A stretch of 64,000 nt of DNA from Streptomyces sp. GESEQ-4 (GCF_017948455.1 NZ_JAFFSU010000030.1:1-64000); one strand, 5' to 3'. Positions 35,060 through 44,376 are shown, counted from the first letter of the stretch. A program made the numbers and translations. The notes: generated by a model not told the origin, from the sequence alone.

Positions 35060-35500
35060 ATGGAGGAGCTGGACCGACAGATCGTGCAGCTGCTCGTCAA
35101 GGACGGGCGGATGAGCTACACCGACCTGGGCAAGGCCACGGGCCTGTCCACGTCGGCCGTGCACCAGCGCGTGCGCCGACTGGAACAGCGCGGCGTCATC
35201 CGCGGCTACGCGGCGGTCGTCGACCCCGAGGCCGTCGGGCTGCCCATGACCGCCTTCATCTCGGTCAAGCCGTTCGACCCCAGCGCCCCCGACGACATCG
35301 CCGAGCGACTGGCCGGCGTGCCCGAGATCGAGGCCTGCCACAGCGTCGCGGGCGACGAGAACTACATCCTCAAGGTCCGGGTCGCCACCCCGCACGAGCT
35401 GGAGGAGCTGCTGGCCCGGGTGAGGTCGCTGGCGGGTGTCTCGACGCGGACGACGGTCGTGCTGTCGACGCCGTACGAGGCACGGCCGCCGAGGATCTGA
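35060..35500 (+). CDS. Lrp/AsnC-family transcriptional regulator
   Basis: 146 residues. HTH: LDRQIVQLLVKDGRMSYTDL then GLSTSAVHQRVRRLEQRGVI; RAM domain: MTAFISVKPFDPSAPDDIAE and CHSVAGDENYILKVRVATPH. Start ATG 35060 after a GCGCC-rich leader; a longer open frame begins at 34913 but lacks coding features. Compared with the regulator at 3390 it keeps the typical ENYILKV effector-loop phrase. Target unknown; the next gene (amidohydrolase) begins 47 bases downstream and may be cotranscribed. Confidence 0.88.
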   Translation: MEELDRQIVQLLVKDGRMSYTDLGKATGLSTSAVHQRVRRLEQRGVIRGYAAVVDPEAVGLPMTAFISVKPFDPSAPDDIAERLAGVPEIEACHSVAGDENYILKVRVATPHELEELLARVRSLAGVSTRTTVVLSTPYEARPPRI

Positions 35501-35547
35501 GCGCCCTGCCGACAGGCCCCCGCGCGTGAGGCGCGAAACTGTCCCTC

Positions 35548-37155
35548 ATGAGTGAACGCGCCGCTGTCTCCCCCCGCACCGTCCTCCTCCGCCGCGGGGA
35601 GGTCCACAGCCCCGCCGATCCGTTCGCGACCGCGATGGTCGTCGAGCGCGGACAGGTCGCCTGGGTGGGCTCCGAAGGTGCTGCCGACGCCTTCGCCGAG
35701 GGCGTGGACGAGGTCGTCGACCTGGACGGCGCGCTCGTCACCCCCGCGTTCACCGACGCCCATGTCCACACCACGTCCACCGGTCTCGCCCTCACCGGAC
35801 TGGACCTGTCCAACGCTCCCTCCCTCGACGCGGCCCTCGCCGCCGTACGGGACTTCGCCGCCGCCCGCCCGGACGACCGGGTCCTTCTCGGTCACGGCTG
35901 GGACGCCGCCCGCTGGCCCGGAGGCCGCCCGCCGACCCGCGCGGAACTCGACGCGGCCACGGGCGGCCGCCCCCTCTACCTGTCCCGCATCGACGTCCAC
36001 TCGGCGGTCGTCACGACGGCCCTGCTCGATCTGGTCCCCGGCGGGATCACGCGGGCCGACGAACCGCTCACCCGCGACGCCCATCACGCTGTACGCGCTG
36101 CCGCGTTCGCAGCCGTGACGCCCGCACAGCGCACCGAGGCCCAGCGCGCCGCCCTCGCCCACGCCGCCTCCGTCGGCATCGGCTCGGTCCACGAGTGCGC
36201 CGGCCCCGACATCTCCTCGGAGGACGACTTCACGGGCCTGCTGCGGCTCGCGACCGAGGAGCCGGGCCCGCGGGTGGTGGGCTACTGGGCCGAGCAGGAT
36301 GTCGAGAAGGCGCGCGAGCTGGGTGCCGTCGGCGCGGCAGGCGACCTGTTCGTCGACGGCTCCCTCGGGTCGCACACCGCCTGTCTGCACGAGCCGTACG
36401 CCGACGCCGACCACACCGGCGTCTCCTACCTGGACGCCGCCGCGGTCGCCGCCCATGTCGCCGCCTGCACCGAGGCGGGCCTCCAGGCGGGCTTCCACGC
36501 GATCGGGGACGCCGCCGTGACGGCCGTGGTGGACGGCGTGCGCGCCGCCGCGGAGAAGGTCGGCCTCGCCCGCGTCCGCGCCGCCCGGCATCGCGTCGAG
36601 CACGCCGAGATGCTCACCCCGGACACCGTCGCCGCCTTCGCTGAGCTCGGCCTGACCGCTTCCGTGCAGCCCGCCTTCGACGCGCTGTGGGGCGGCGAGG
36701 ACGGCATGTACGCACAGCGTCTCGGCGTACCGCGGGCCCGCCTGCTGAACCCCTTCGCGGCCCTGCTGCGCGCCGGCGTCCCGCTCGCCTTCGGCTCCGA
36801 CAGCCCGGTCACGCCCCTCGACCCCTGGGGCACCGTCCGGGCCGCCGCCTTCCACCGGACGCCCGAGCACCGGGTCTCCGCGCGCGCCGCGTTCACGGCC
36901 CACACCCGGGGCGGCTGGCGGGCCGTCGGACGGGACGACGCGGGGGTGCTGGTGCCGGGCGCACCCGCGGACTACGCCGTGTGGCGCACCGACGCGCTGG
37001 TCGTCCAAGCCCCGGACGACCGGGTCGCACGCTGGTCGACCGACCCCCGTTCAGGCACCCCCGGTCTGCCCGATCTGAGCCCGGGCGCCGACCTCCCCGT
37101 CTGCCTGCGGACCGTGGTGGGCGGACGAACCGTGTTTGTACGGCCGGGCGAGTGA
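35548..37155 (+). CDS. Metal-dependent amidohydrolase (Amidohydro_3/YtcJ-like)
   Basis: 535 residues of the amidohydrolase superfamily: an N-terminal beta-sandwich (AMVVERGQVAWVGSEGAADA), then the metal-binding FTDAHVHTTST, GHGWDAARWPGGRPPTRAEL, VDGSLGSHTACLHEPYAD, HAIGDAAVTAVVDGVRAAAE, RHRVEHAEMLTPDTVAAFAE and LAFGSDSPVTPLDPWGTVRA, as in the YtcJ group. The HxH, later histidines and the Asp are intact, so it should be catalytically active. It probably hydrolyses an exocyclic amide; substrate unknown. Start ATG 35548. Confidence 0.85.
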   Translation: MSERAAVSPRTVLLRRGEVHSPADPFATAMVVERGQVAWVGSEGAADAFAEGVDEVVDLDGALVTPAFTDAHVHTTSTGLALTGLDLSNAPSLDAALAAVRDFAAARPDDRVLLGHGWDAARWPGGRPPTRAELDAATGGRPLYLSRIDVHSAVVTTALLDLVPGGITRADEPLTRDAHHAVRAAAFAAVTPAQRTEAQRAALAHAASVGIGSVHECAGPDISSEDDFTGLLRLATEEPGPRVVGYWAEQDVEKARELGAVGAAGDLFVDGSLGSHTACLHEPYADADHTGVSYLDAAAVAAHVAACTEAGLQAGFHAIGDAAVTAVVDGVRAAAEKVGLARVRAARHRVEHAEMLTPDTVAAFAELGLTASVQPAFDALWGGEDGMYAQRLGVPRARLLNPFAALLRAGVPLAFGSDSPVTPLDPWGTVRAAAFHRTPEHRVSARAAFTAHTRGGWRAVGRDDAGVLVPGAPADYAVWRTDALVVQAPDDRVARWSTDPRSGTPGLPDLSPGADLPVCLRTVVGGRTVFVRPGE

Positions 37156-37709
37156 CGTCACGGGGTGGCGCGCACAAGATCGGCGCCCCACGCACTGTCG
37201 CTCGACCTGCGTATCCTCCGCACTGACCAGGGCTTTGAGTAGATATCCGCAGGTCAAACGGCTGTTGACAGCCGATGGCGGGGGGCCGGTAGGTTCGGCC
37301 CAGTCCACCACCGGACGCCCGACCGGAGAACCTCCGTGCAGTCGTCGCCACGCCGCTGGGTCAGGGACGGTGTCGCCGCACCGGGGCACCGCCACTGGCA
37401 GCCAGGCTCAGCGCCCGCGCCGCGACGAGGGAGCGTTCCGGCCGGTCGGGGAGGTGTGACCCGGGTGGGGCCCGGGCGCTCAGTAGACAACGGCCTTTCG
37501 GTCGACCCGCAGCCAGCGGGTCCCAGGTCGGCCCGAAGGGCGCCGGGCCCCCATCCGCAGTCCCGCGGACGTCATGGATCACAGACGTCGAAAAGGGGAC
37601 ACATACCCGGCCCTTGCCGAATCGACACCAGTGTACGACCCTTCTGACGCGTCCACGCAGGCAGCGCCCACTATGGTGGAGCCCTGCGCACGGACACGAA
37701 GGGGCAGCA
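37156..37709. other. Long intergenic region with candidate promoter
   Basis: About 550 bases without a convincing gene. TTGACA at 37265-37270 is followed after 19 bases by TAGGTT (37290-37295), a plausible vegetative promoter. A 103-codon frame (GTG 37336, with ggagaa upstream) has poor third-position GC bias and no recognisable domain. The ppm1 start follows at 37710 with aaggggcag in front of it. Confidence 0.4.
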
Positions 37710-38510
37710 GTGAACGACGGCGACGGGACCCTCGCGGCACAGAGCCAGGGGAGGCAGTTCGGGCCGCTCGGCACGGCCTTGGTGATCATCCCGACCTACA
37801 ACGAGGCGGACAACATCAAGGCGATCGTCGGGAGGGTGCGTAAGGCCGTCCCCAAGGCTCACGTGCTCGTCGCCGACGACAACAGCCCCGACGGCACGGG
37901 CAAGTTCGCCGACGAGCTGACCGTCGAGGACGACCAGGTCCATGTCCTGCACCGCCAGGGCAAGGAGGGCCTCGGCGCCGCCTACCTCGCCGGGTTCCGC
38001 TGGGGCATGGAGCACGGCTTCGGCGTACTGATCGAGATGGACGCCGACGGCTCCCATCAGCCCGAGGAACTGCCCCGGCTGCTCACCGCGCTCAAGGGCG
38101 CCGATCTGGTGCTCGGCTCCCGCTGGGTGCCCGGCGGCCGGGTGGTGAACTGGCCCAAGTCCCGGGAGTTCATCTCCCGCGGCGGCAGCCTCTACTCGCG
38201 CGTGCTGCTCGACGTCCCCATCCGTGATGTCACCGGCGGCTACCGCGCCTTCCGCAGTGAGACCCTGGAGGGCCTCGGCCTCGACGAGGTCGCCTCCCAG
38301 GGCTACTGCTTCCAGGTCGACCTGGCCCGCCGCGCGATCAAGGCCGGGTACCACGTCGTCGAGGTCCCCATCACCTTCGTGGAGCGCGAGCACGGCGACT
38401 CCAAGATGAGCCGGGACATCCTCGTGGAGGCGCTGTGGCGGGTCACCACATGGGGCGTGGGGGAGCGGGTCGGCAAGATCCTCGGCCGGGGCAAGCCGTC
38501 ACAGTCGTAG
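37710..38510 (+). CDS. ppm1: Polyprenol monophosphomannose synthase
   Basis: 266 residues, a GT2-fold enzyme moving mannose from GDP-mannose to polyprenyl phosphate, the donor for membrane O-mannosylation and lipoglycans. Characteristic regions: ALVIIPTYNEADNIKAIVGR, VLVADDNSPDGTGKFADEL, VLIEMDADGSHQPEELPRLL, FISRGGSLYSRVLLDVPIRD and VTGGYRAFRSETL, plus GYCFQVDLARRAIKAGYHVV. It lacks the C-terminal membrane domain and so resembles the soluble Ppm1 of S. coelicolor (SCO1423 by remembered synteny), required for phage receptor glycosylation. GTG start 37710. Followed by fxsA. Confidence 0.92.
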   Translation: MNDGDGTLAAQSQGRQFGPLGTALVIIPTYNEADNIKAIVGRVRKAVPKAHVLVADDNSPDGTGKFADELTVEDDQVHVLHRQGKEGLGAAYLAGFRWGMEHGFGVLIEMDADGSHQPEELPRLLTALKGADLVLGSRWVPGGRVVNWPKSREFISRGGSLYSRVLLDVPIRDVTGGYRAFRSETLEGLGLDEVASQGYCFQVDLARRAIKAGYHVVEVPITFVEREHGDSKMSRDILVEALWRVTTWGVGERVGKILGRGKPSQS

Positions 38511-38582
38511 ACCTACGGCCTCACAGGCACCATTGATCGTCCTCTTATCCCGTACTGAGCCGGACCCAGGCACACTGGACGC

Positions 38583-39158
38583 ATGACGACTGGCGCTCCG
38601 ACCCCCACCCACCCCGCACGGCCCCGGCGCTCCCGGCTGCGCACCTTCCTGCCGCTGTCCATCGCCGCCTGGCTGGTGCTGGAGATCTGGCTGCTGACCG
38701 TGGTCGCGGGCGCCTCCAGCGTGTTCACGGTGTTCCTGCTGCTGCTCGCCGGCTTGGTGCTCGGCGCGGTGGTCATCAAGCGGGCCGGCCGCCGTGCCTT
38801 CCGGAACCTCACCGAGACGCTGCAACAGCAGCAGAGCGGTGCCACGCCCCCGGCCCCGTCGGGCAACAGCGAGGGCAACGGGCTGATGATGCTCGGCGGT
38901 CTGCTGCTGATGCTCCCCGGCCTGGTCTCGGACGCGGTGGGCCTGCTCCTGCTGGTCCCACCGGTCCAGAAGTCGATCAGCCGCTATGCGCAGCGCACCT
39001 TCGAGCGGACCCTGCGCGAGGCCGGTTCCGGCACCCTGGGCGATGCCTTCCAGCAGGCGCGTATGCACCGCCCCGACGGCAAGGTCGTGCAGGGAGAGGT
39101 CATCCGGGACGAGCCGGGGGACGCCCCGCAGGGTCCGCGCCCGCCGATCACGGGCTGA
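38583..39158 (+). CDS. fxsA: FxsA-family membrane protein
   Basis: 191 residues. FxsA proteins are cytoplasmic-membrane proteins known in E. coli for suppressing F-exclusion of phage T7. Two helices LPLSIAAWLVLEIWLLTVV and VFTVFLLLLAGLVLGAVVIK, then LMMLGGLLLMLPGLVSDAVG and LLLLVPPVQKSISRY, the family core, are followed by a hydrophilic tail (LGDAFQQARMHRPDGKVVQG). Start ATG 38583. It is convergent with rbpA across a long terminator. Confidence 0.9.
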   Translation: MTTGAPTPTHPARPRRSRLRTFLPLSIAAWLVLEIWLLTVVAGASSVFTVFLLLLAGLVLGAVVIKRAGRRAFRNLTETLQQQQSGATPPAPSGNSEGNGLMMLGGLLLMLPGLVSDAVGLLLLVPPVQKSISRYAQRTFERTLREAGSGTLGDAFQQARMHRPDGKVVQGEVIRDEPGDAPQGPRPPITG

Positions 39159-39193
39159 GCGATCACGGGCTGAGGCCCGCCCGGGCACACGAA

Positions 39194-39238
39194 AACCGCG
39201 GGCGCCGTACGTCAGTCTCACGTACGGCGCCCGCGGTT
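39194..39238. terminator. Bidirectional terminator, 19-bp perfect stem
   Basis: AACCGCGGGCGCCGTACGT (39194-39212) pairs exactly with 39220-39238 over a 7-base loop, with A-rich and T-rich flanks (gaaaacc / ggttgtgtg). It lies between convergent fxsA and rbpA. Confidence 0.92.
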
Positions 39239-39276
39239 GTGTGCGTGTGTTGCTTACTGCCCAAGCCCCGCAGCTA

Positions 39277-39651
39277 TCACGCGGACTTGCGGCTGTCGCG
39301 CGGATGTACCGCGATGTTCATCGCACCGGACCGCAGAACTGCCAGACGCTCCTCGAGGACCTCTTCGAGCTCCTCGCGGGTGCGCCGTTCCATCAGCATG
39401 TCCCAATGTGTACGCGCGGGCTTGGCCTTCTTTTCCTCAGGGCCGTCGCCGTCAACGAGGAGTGCCTGGGCCCCGCAGACCTTGCACTCCCACTCCGGCG
39501 GGATCTCCGCCTCGACCGAGAAGGGCATCTCAAAGCGATGTCCCTTCTCGCATGCGTACTCCACGGCCTGGCGCGGGGCCAGGTCGATGCCGCGGTCCGT
39601 CTCGTAGCTGGTCACCACGAGGCGCGTGCCGCGAAGAGCTCGCTCACTCAT
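39277..39651 (-). CDS. rbpA: RNA polymerase-binding protein RbpA
   Basis: 124 residues. An actinobacterial general activator that binds HrdB-type sigma factor and the RNA polymerase beta subunit, stabilising open complexes and helping rifampicin tolerance. N-terminal core YACEKGHRF (Cys34, His38) with ECKVCGAQ (Cys56, Cys59) forms the zinc site; the basic linker KKAKPARTHWDMLMERR and the C-terminal sigma-interacting helix TREELEEVLEERLAVLRSGA are intact. The match to S. coelicolor RbpA (SCO1421) is near identical from memory. Controlled by the sigma-R promoter at 39713-39738. Confidence 0.97.
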   Translation of the reverse strand: MSERALRGTRLVVTSYETDRGIDLAPRQAVEYACEKGHRFEMPFSVEAEIPPEWECKVCGAQALLVDGDGPEEKKAKPARTHWDMLMERRTREELEEVLEERLAVLRSGAMNIAVHPRDSRKSA

Positions 39652-39712
39652 GAATCGTGCCTCCCGGGCTTGTCGCCCACAGGACAGGTGTCGCTGTCGT
39701 CGTCATCCGGTC

Positions 39713-39738
39713 AACGTCCGGTCGGCGGTAAAGATTCC
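39713..39738 (-). promoter_or_regulatory. Sigma-R promoter of rbpA
   Basis: Minus strand GGAAT (39738-39734) and GTT (39715-39713) are separated by exactly 18 bases, the sigma-R (thiol-oxidative stress) consensus GGAAT-N18-GTT. It lies 62 bases upstream of the rbpA start, agreeing with known sigma-R control of rbpA in S. coelicolor. Confidence 0.88.
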
Positions 39739-39919
39739 CGTTCCGTGTCCCGTTCCGGGGTCATGCGTCGCCGTCGTAGCCGCCCCTTGTTGTACCCACC
39801 AGCGCCCGGTTTGTCACATCTGCTAGCAGATGTCACCCAGCGTTTCAGTATCTTTGACGCGCAGTAACGGTACGCCTGGCAGGCCAAACGCGTACACTAC
39901 CGCCCTTTCGCCTTGAGTG

Positions 39920-41266
39920 CTAAATCCTGTCCGGGACGGGGTTGCCCGCGTCGGCGATCGCCCGCCGCACCGGAACCCGTGCGAGCAGGGCGAATCCCAG
40001 GATGAAGAAGGCCACTAGAGAGAGGATCGCGTCCCGGTAACTTCCGGTCAGCTGGTAGGTGAGACCGAACAGAAGAGGGCCCAGCCAGCTCATGCCCCGG
40101 TCGCTGAGTTCGTACGCCGAGAAGTACTCGGCCTCTTTTCCGGGCGGGACCAGATGCGAGAACAGAGAGCGGGACAGTGCCTGGCTGCCGCCGAGGACGA
40201 GGCCGATCCCGGCGGCGAGCACGAAGAACCAGACCGGAGCGCCCGCCGGCAGGAAGTAGCCCGCGCCCAACGTCACCGTCCAGGCGATCAGCGAGCCGAG
40301 GATCGTGCGCTTGGCGCCGTACGTCCGGGCCAGGCGCCCCAGCGCGAGTGCGCCCACCACCGCCAGCACCTGGACCATGAGAATCGCCCCGATCAGCGTC
40401 GACTGCCCGAGCCCCAGCTCCTCGGAGCCGTAGACGGAGGCCTGGGAGATCACCGTCTGGATGCCGTCGTTGTAGACCAGATACGCCAGCAGGAACGCCA
40501 GCGTCAGCGGATGGCGGCGCATGTCCCGGACTGTCGCCGCCAACTGCCGGAATCCGGGGGCGGTCGCCTCCTTCGCCGTGGATCGGCGGTCGCGCAGCCG
40601 TCGTAGCGGGATGAGGGTGAAGGCGCCCCACCACAGACCGGCCGAGGCGAGACAGATGCGGACGGCGGTGCCCTCCGAGACACCGAAGGTGTCGTGGGCG
40701 AGATAGAGCACCAGATTCAGTACGAGGACCAGCGCGCCCGCCGCATAGCCGAACGCCCAGCCCCGGGAGGAGACCACGTCGCGTTCCTCGGGCGGGGCGA
40801 TCTGCGGCAGGTAGGAGTTGTAGAGCATCATCGCCACGGACTGGGCGGCGTTGGCGACGATCAGCAGGAGGCCGCCGAGCAGATAGCGGTCCCCGTCGAG
40901 GAAGAACATCGCCGTCGTCGCCGCGGCTCCCACGTAGGCGGCTGCCGCGAGGAGCGGCTTCTTGCGGCCGGTGCGGTCGGCGGCGGCGCCCACCAGGGGC
41001 ATCACCAGCACGGCCACGATCACCGACAGGGACACCGAGTACGCGAAGAAGGACCCCGCGCGGACCGGGATCCCCAGGGGGTGCACGAATCCGTCCGCGT
41101 CCGCGGCCTCTTTCGCGACCGAGGTCAGATAGGGGCCCAGGAACACGGTGAGCACGCTCGTCGAGTAGACGGAGCACGCCCAGTCGTAGAAATACCAGCC
41201 GCGCTGCTCACGCCGCCGCTCCGTGGCCTCGTCGGCCGCTTCCGTCCGCACGGTGCCGGTGCCCAC
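39920..41266 (-). CDS. MFS transporter, UMF1/Atg22-like
   Basis: 448 residues with 12 helices. The first cytoplasmic stretch QRGWYFYDWACSVYSTSVLT and VLVMPLVGAAADRTGRKKPL, then MMLYNSYLPQIAPPEERDVV and SSRGWAFGYAAGALVLVLNL, are the hallmarks of the Atg22/UMF1 branch of the facilitator superfamily. Bacterial members probably export or import small metabolites; the substrate is unknown. Start ATG 41266. The stop is about 270 bases upstream of the rbpA start, so it may read into rbpA. Confidence 0.85.
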   Translation of the reverse strand: MGTGTVRTEAADEATERRREQRGWYFYDWACSVYSTSVLTVFLGPYLTSVAKEAADADGFVHPLGIPVRAGSFFAYSVSLSVIVAVLVMPLVGAAADRTGRKKPLLAAAAYVGAAATTAMFFLDGDRYLLGGLLLIVANAAQSVAMMLYNSYLPQIAPPEERDVVSSRGWAFGYAAGALVLVLNLVLYLAHDTFGVSEGTAVRICLASAGLWWGAFTLIPLRRLRDRRSTAKEATAPGFRQLAATVRDMRRHPLTLAFLLAYLVYNDGIQTVISQASVYGSEELGLGQSTLIGAILMVQVLAVVGALALGRLARTYGAKRTILGSLIAWTVTLGAGYFLPAGAPVWFFVLAAGIGLVLGGSQALSRSLFSHLVPPGKEAEYFSAYELSDRGMSWLGPLLFGLTYQLTGSYRDAILSLVAFFILGFALLARVPVRRAIADAGNPVPDRI

Positions 41267-41308
41267 CCGTGCCCTCGCTTCCCCGAGAAGGCCAGCGCCT
41301 GCCGGGGC

Positions 41309-42076
41309 TCACACCCAGAGGCCGCGGTCCTCCATGACCTTGCGCAATGTGTCGATGTGATCGGTCATGATGCCATCGACTCCCAGGTCGAGGAGCCGGT
41401 GCATGGCGTCGGCCTCGTTGATCGTCCACACATGCACCTGCAGCCCGCGCGCGTGGGCGGTGCGGAGGAAGCGGTGGTCCACCACCTGGATGCCGGACTG
41501 GGCCTCGGGCACCTGCGCGGCCACCGCCGAGCGCCGCAGCGCCGCCGGCACGCCCCAGGAGCGCAGCCGCAGGTTCAGGACGCCGCGGGTGCCGTACGAC
41601 GTCGCCAGGCGCGGCCCGGCCAGCCGCTGGGCGCGCACCACGCGCGCCTCGGAGAAGGAGCCGACGCAGATCCGGTCCCAGGTGTTCGTGCGCTCGATCA
41701 GCTCGAGGAGCGGGTGGAGCGCGGGCTCGGCCTTCATGTCGACGTTCCAGCGGACGTCGGGGAACTCCTCGAGCAGGTCCTCGAAGAGGGGCACCGGCTC
41801 CTTGCCCGCCACGCGCGCGTGCGCCACGTCCTGCCACGGCAGGTCGGCGATCCGGCCCGCCCCGTCGGTCACCCGGTCCAGGGTCGCGTCGTGGAAGGCG
41901 ACGAGCTTTCCGTCCGATGTGGCGTGGACGTCGGTCTCGAGGTACCGGTAGCCCATCTCCACCGCGCGCCGGAACTGCAGCGCCGTGTTCTCCAGGCCGT
42001 CCGCGTCGCCGCCGCGGTGAGCGAAGGCGATCGGGCCGGGATGGTCGAGATAGGGGTGGCGTATCCGCGTGCTCAC
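41309..42076 (-). CDS. Glycerophosphodiester phosphodiesterase
   Basis: 255 residues of the GDPD family: PIAFAHRGGDADGLENTALQ with the catalytic HR, YRYLETDVHATSDGKLVAFH carrying the metal-binding E-x-D and second catalytic His, and ATLDRVTDGAGRIADL; the C-terminus has VHVWTINEADAMHRLLDLGV DGIMTD. It hydrolyses glycerophosphodiesters to glycerol-3-phosphate and alcohol. No signal peptide, so cytoplasmic. It starts from GTG 42076 and overlaps the preceding membrane gene by four bases (GTGA). Confidence 0.92.
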   Translation of the reverse strand: MSTRIRHPYLDHPGPIAFAHRGGDADGLENTALQFRRAVEMGYRYLETDVHATSDGKLVAFHDATLDRVTDGAGRIADLPWQDVAHARVAGKEPVPLFEDLLEEFPDVRWNVDMKAEPALHPLLELIERTNTWDRICVGSFSEARVVRAQRLAGPRLATSYGTRGVLNLRLRSWGVPAALRRSAVAAQVPEAQSGIQVVDHRFLRTAHARGLQVHVWTINEADAMHRLLDLGVDGIMTDHIDTLRKVMEDRGLWV

Positions 42077-42726
42077 GGACGAAGTATCGCCCCATGGGGT
42101 TGCCCTTCGGCAACGACCGTGCTGCGGCCCGGTGCCGGCGGAACGGCGAACACGCGCAGGAAGAGCTGGGCCAGCGGGCCGATCGACACCGCGTACAGCA
42201 GGGTGCCGACGCCGATCGTGCCGCCGAGGGCGAAGCCCGTCACGACCACCGCCACCTCGACGGTCGTCCGCATCAGCCGGATCGAGCGGCCGGTGCGCCG
42301 ATGCAGCCCGGTCATCAGCCCGTCCCGGGGGCCCGGACCGAAGCGCGCGGCGATGTAGAGGCCGGTGGCCACGCCGTTGAGCAGGATTCCGGCAAGCAGG
42401 AGAGGGATGCGTACGGCCAGGGAGTGGGCGGCGGGCAGCAGGGCGAGGGTGCCGTCCATGGCGATGCCGACGACGAAGACGTTGGAGACGGTGCCGAGGC
42501 CGGGACGCTGGCGCAGCGGGATCCACAGGAGCAGGACCGCCGCACCGACCACGATCGACACCACGCCGATCGTCAGGCCCGTCAGCTCGGCCAGGCCCTG
42601 ATGCAGCACGTTCCACGGCTCGAGCCCCAGCCCCGCCTCCACGAGGAGAGCCGAACTCGCTCCGTAGAGCGCGAGACCGGCGTACAGCTGGATCAGTCGG
42701 CGCGTCAATTGGCCCTTCGCGGACAC
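42073..42726 (-). CDS. YczE/YitT-like membrane protein
   Basis: 217 residues, five or so helices: RRLIQLYAGLALYGASSALL, GLEPWNVLHQGLAELTGLTI, VVSIVVGAAVLLLWIPLRQR, GTVSNVFVVGIAMDGTL and GPGPRDGLMTGLHRRTGRSI. This is the YczE family, whose genes are often divergent from a MocR regulator, as here. GTG start 42726 behind a strong ggggggaa site; the longer frame upstream has no protein features. Function unknown, presumed small-molecule transport. Confidence 0.85.
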   Translation of the reverse strand: MSAKGQLTRRLIQLYAGLALYGASSALLVEAGLGLEPWNVLHQGLAELTGLTIGVVSIVVGAAVLLLWIPLRQRPGLGTVSNVFVVGIAMDGTLALLPAAHSLAVRIPLLLAGILLNGVATGLYIAARFGPGPRDGLMTGLHRRTGRSIRLMRTTVEVAVVVTGFALGGTIGVGTLLYAVSIGPLAQLFLRVFAVPPAPGRSTVVAEGQPHGAILRP

Positions 42727-42827
42727 GACGTTCCCCCCTGGTGGTGGTTGTGGCCTGATGCATGACACCCTGTGGCTTGTGGAGAAGCATGATCCATGGC
42801 CAATTCGGGGAAGGTGGACTGATTTCC

Positions 42828-44336
42828 ATGGCGCAGTGGACGTCGGCGGTTGGGGCGGCTCAGCTCGCCCGGCTGCTCAGCTCCCAGCAGGACCGCCCGG
42901 CGGGCCCGGGCACGCGCCGTCCGCCCGCCTACCGCGCGCTCGCCGACGGCATCCGGCTGCTCGTGCTCGAAGGCCGCGTCCCGGTGGCCGCGCGACTGCC
43001 CGCCGAACGCGAGCTGGCCCTCTCCCTGTCCGTCAGTCGTACGACCGTCGCCGCGGCCTACGAGGCACTGCGCGCCGAGGGATTCCTGGAGTCCCGGCGC
43101 GGGGCGGGCAGTTGGACCGCCGTGCCGGCCGGCAATCCGCTGCCGGCGCGTGGTCTGGAGCCCCTGCCGCCCGAGGCGCTCGGTTCGATGATCGACCTCG
43201 GCTGCGCGGCGCTGCCCGCGCCCGAGCCGTGGCTGACGCGGGCGGTGCAGGGGGCGCTGGAGGAGTTGCCGCCGTACGCGCACACGCATGGCGACTATCC
43301 GGCGGGGCTGCCGGCGCTGCGCGCGATGATCGCCGAGCGGTACACCGCACGCGGGATTCCGACCATGCCCGAGCAGATCATGGTGACGACGGGTGCGATG
43401 GGTGCCATCGACGCCATCTGCCACCTTTTCGGCGGGCGGGGCGAGCGGATCGCGGTGGAGTCGCCTTCGTACGCCAACATCCTGCAGCTGATGCGGGAGG
43501 CGGGTGCTCGGCTCGTGCCCGTCGCCATGGCCGAGGGGCTTGCCGGATGGGACATGGACCGGTGGCGGCAGGTGCTGCGGGAGGCGGCGCCGCGGATCGC
43601 GTATGTCGTCGCCGACTTCCACAATCCGACCGGCGCGCTGGCGGATGAGAATCAGCGGCGGCAGTTGGTCGATGCGGCGCGGTCGGCGGGGACCGTGCTG
43701 ATCGCCGACGAGACGATGAGCGAGCTGTGGCTGGACGACGAGGTCGAGATGCCGCGGCTCGTGTGTGCCTTCGACCCTGCCGGCTCGACCGTCATCACCG
43801 TCGGGTCCGCGAGCAAGGCCTTCTGGGCCGGGATGCGGATCGGGTGGGTGCGGGCGGCTCCCGATGTGATCCGCAGCCTGGTCGCCGCGCGTGCGTACGC
43901 GGATCTGGGGACGCCTGTGCTGGAGCAGTTGGCCGTGAACTGGCTGTTCAGCACCGGGGGTTGGGAGAAGGCGGTGGAGGTGCGGCGTGGTCAGGCGCGG
44001 GACAACCGTCAGGCGCTGGTGGCCGCGGTGCGCAGGCAGTTGCCGGAGTGGGAGTTCGAGGTGCCGCGAGGGGGGCTGACGCTGTGGGTGCGGACCGGGG
44101 GACTGTCCGGGTCGCGGGTCGCGGAGGCGGGGGAGCGGGTGGGGGTACGGGTGCCGTCCGGGCCTCGCTTCGGGGTGGACGGGGCCTTCGAGGGGTATGT
44201 GCGGTTGCCATTCACCGTGGGGGGCGCGGTGGCGGAGGAGGCCGCGGCGCGGCTGGCTGCCGCGGCACGGTTGGTGGAGAGCGGTGGGGCTGGGGGAACC
44301 GGGGGGACTGAGACGCCTCGTACGTTCGTGGCGTGA
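42828..44336 (+). CDS. MocR-type regulator (GntR HTH + aminotransferase fold)
   Basis: 502 residues. A GntR winged helix (about 32-100: RRPPAYRALADGIRLLVLEG then LSVSRTTVAAAYEALRAEGF) is followed by a class I aminotransferase domain with TTGAMGAIDAICHLFGG, VADFHNPTGAL, LIADETMSELWL and SVGSASK-like TVGSASKAFWAGMRIGW, in which Lys330 should bind pyridoxal phosphate. Start ATG 42828. Divergent from the YczE-like gene, which it presumably controls. The intervening 100 bases hold repeated ATCCATGG and TTCCATGG elements. Confidence 0.88.
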   Translation: MAQWTSAVGAAQLARLLSSQQDRPAGPGTRRPPAYRALADGIRLLVLEGRVPVAARLPAERELALSLSVSRTTVAAAYEALRAEGFLESRRGAGSWTAVPAGNPLPARGLEPLPPEALGSMIDLGCAALPAPEPWLTRAVQGALEELPPYAHTHGDYPAGLPALRAMIAERYTARGIPTMPEQIMVTTGAMGAIDAICHLFGGRGERIAVESPSYANILQLMREAGARLVPVAMAEGLAGWDMDRWRQVLREAAPRIAYVVADFHNPTGALADENQRRQLVDAARSAGTVLIADETMSELWLDDEVEMPRLVCAFDPAGSTVITVGSASKAFWAGMRIGWVRAAPDVIRSLVAARAYADLGTPVLEQLAVNWLFSTGGWEKAVEVRRGQARDNRQALVAAVRRQLPEWEFEVPRGGLTLWVRTGGLSGSRVAEAGERVGVRVPSGPRFGVDGAFEGYVRLPFTVGGAVAEEAAARLAAAARLVESGGAGGTGGTETPRTFVA

Positions 44337-44376
44337 CTGTGCGTGTGGGTGGGCGCAGCTTGGGTTGACGTCTCGG

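Noticed and set aside
37336..37647. 103-aa ORF with GTG start and ggagaa upstream
   Set aside because: Weak codon bias and no domain; kept only as a note in the intergenic region.
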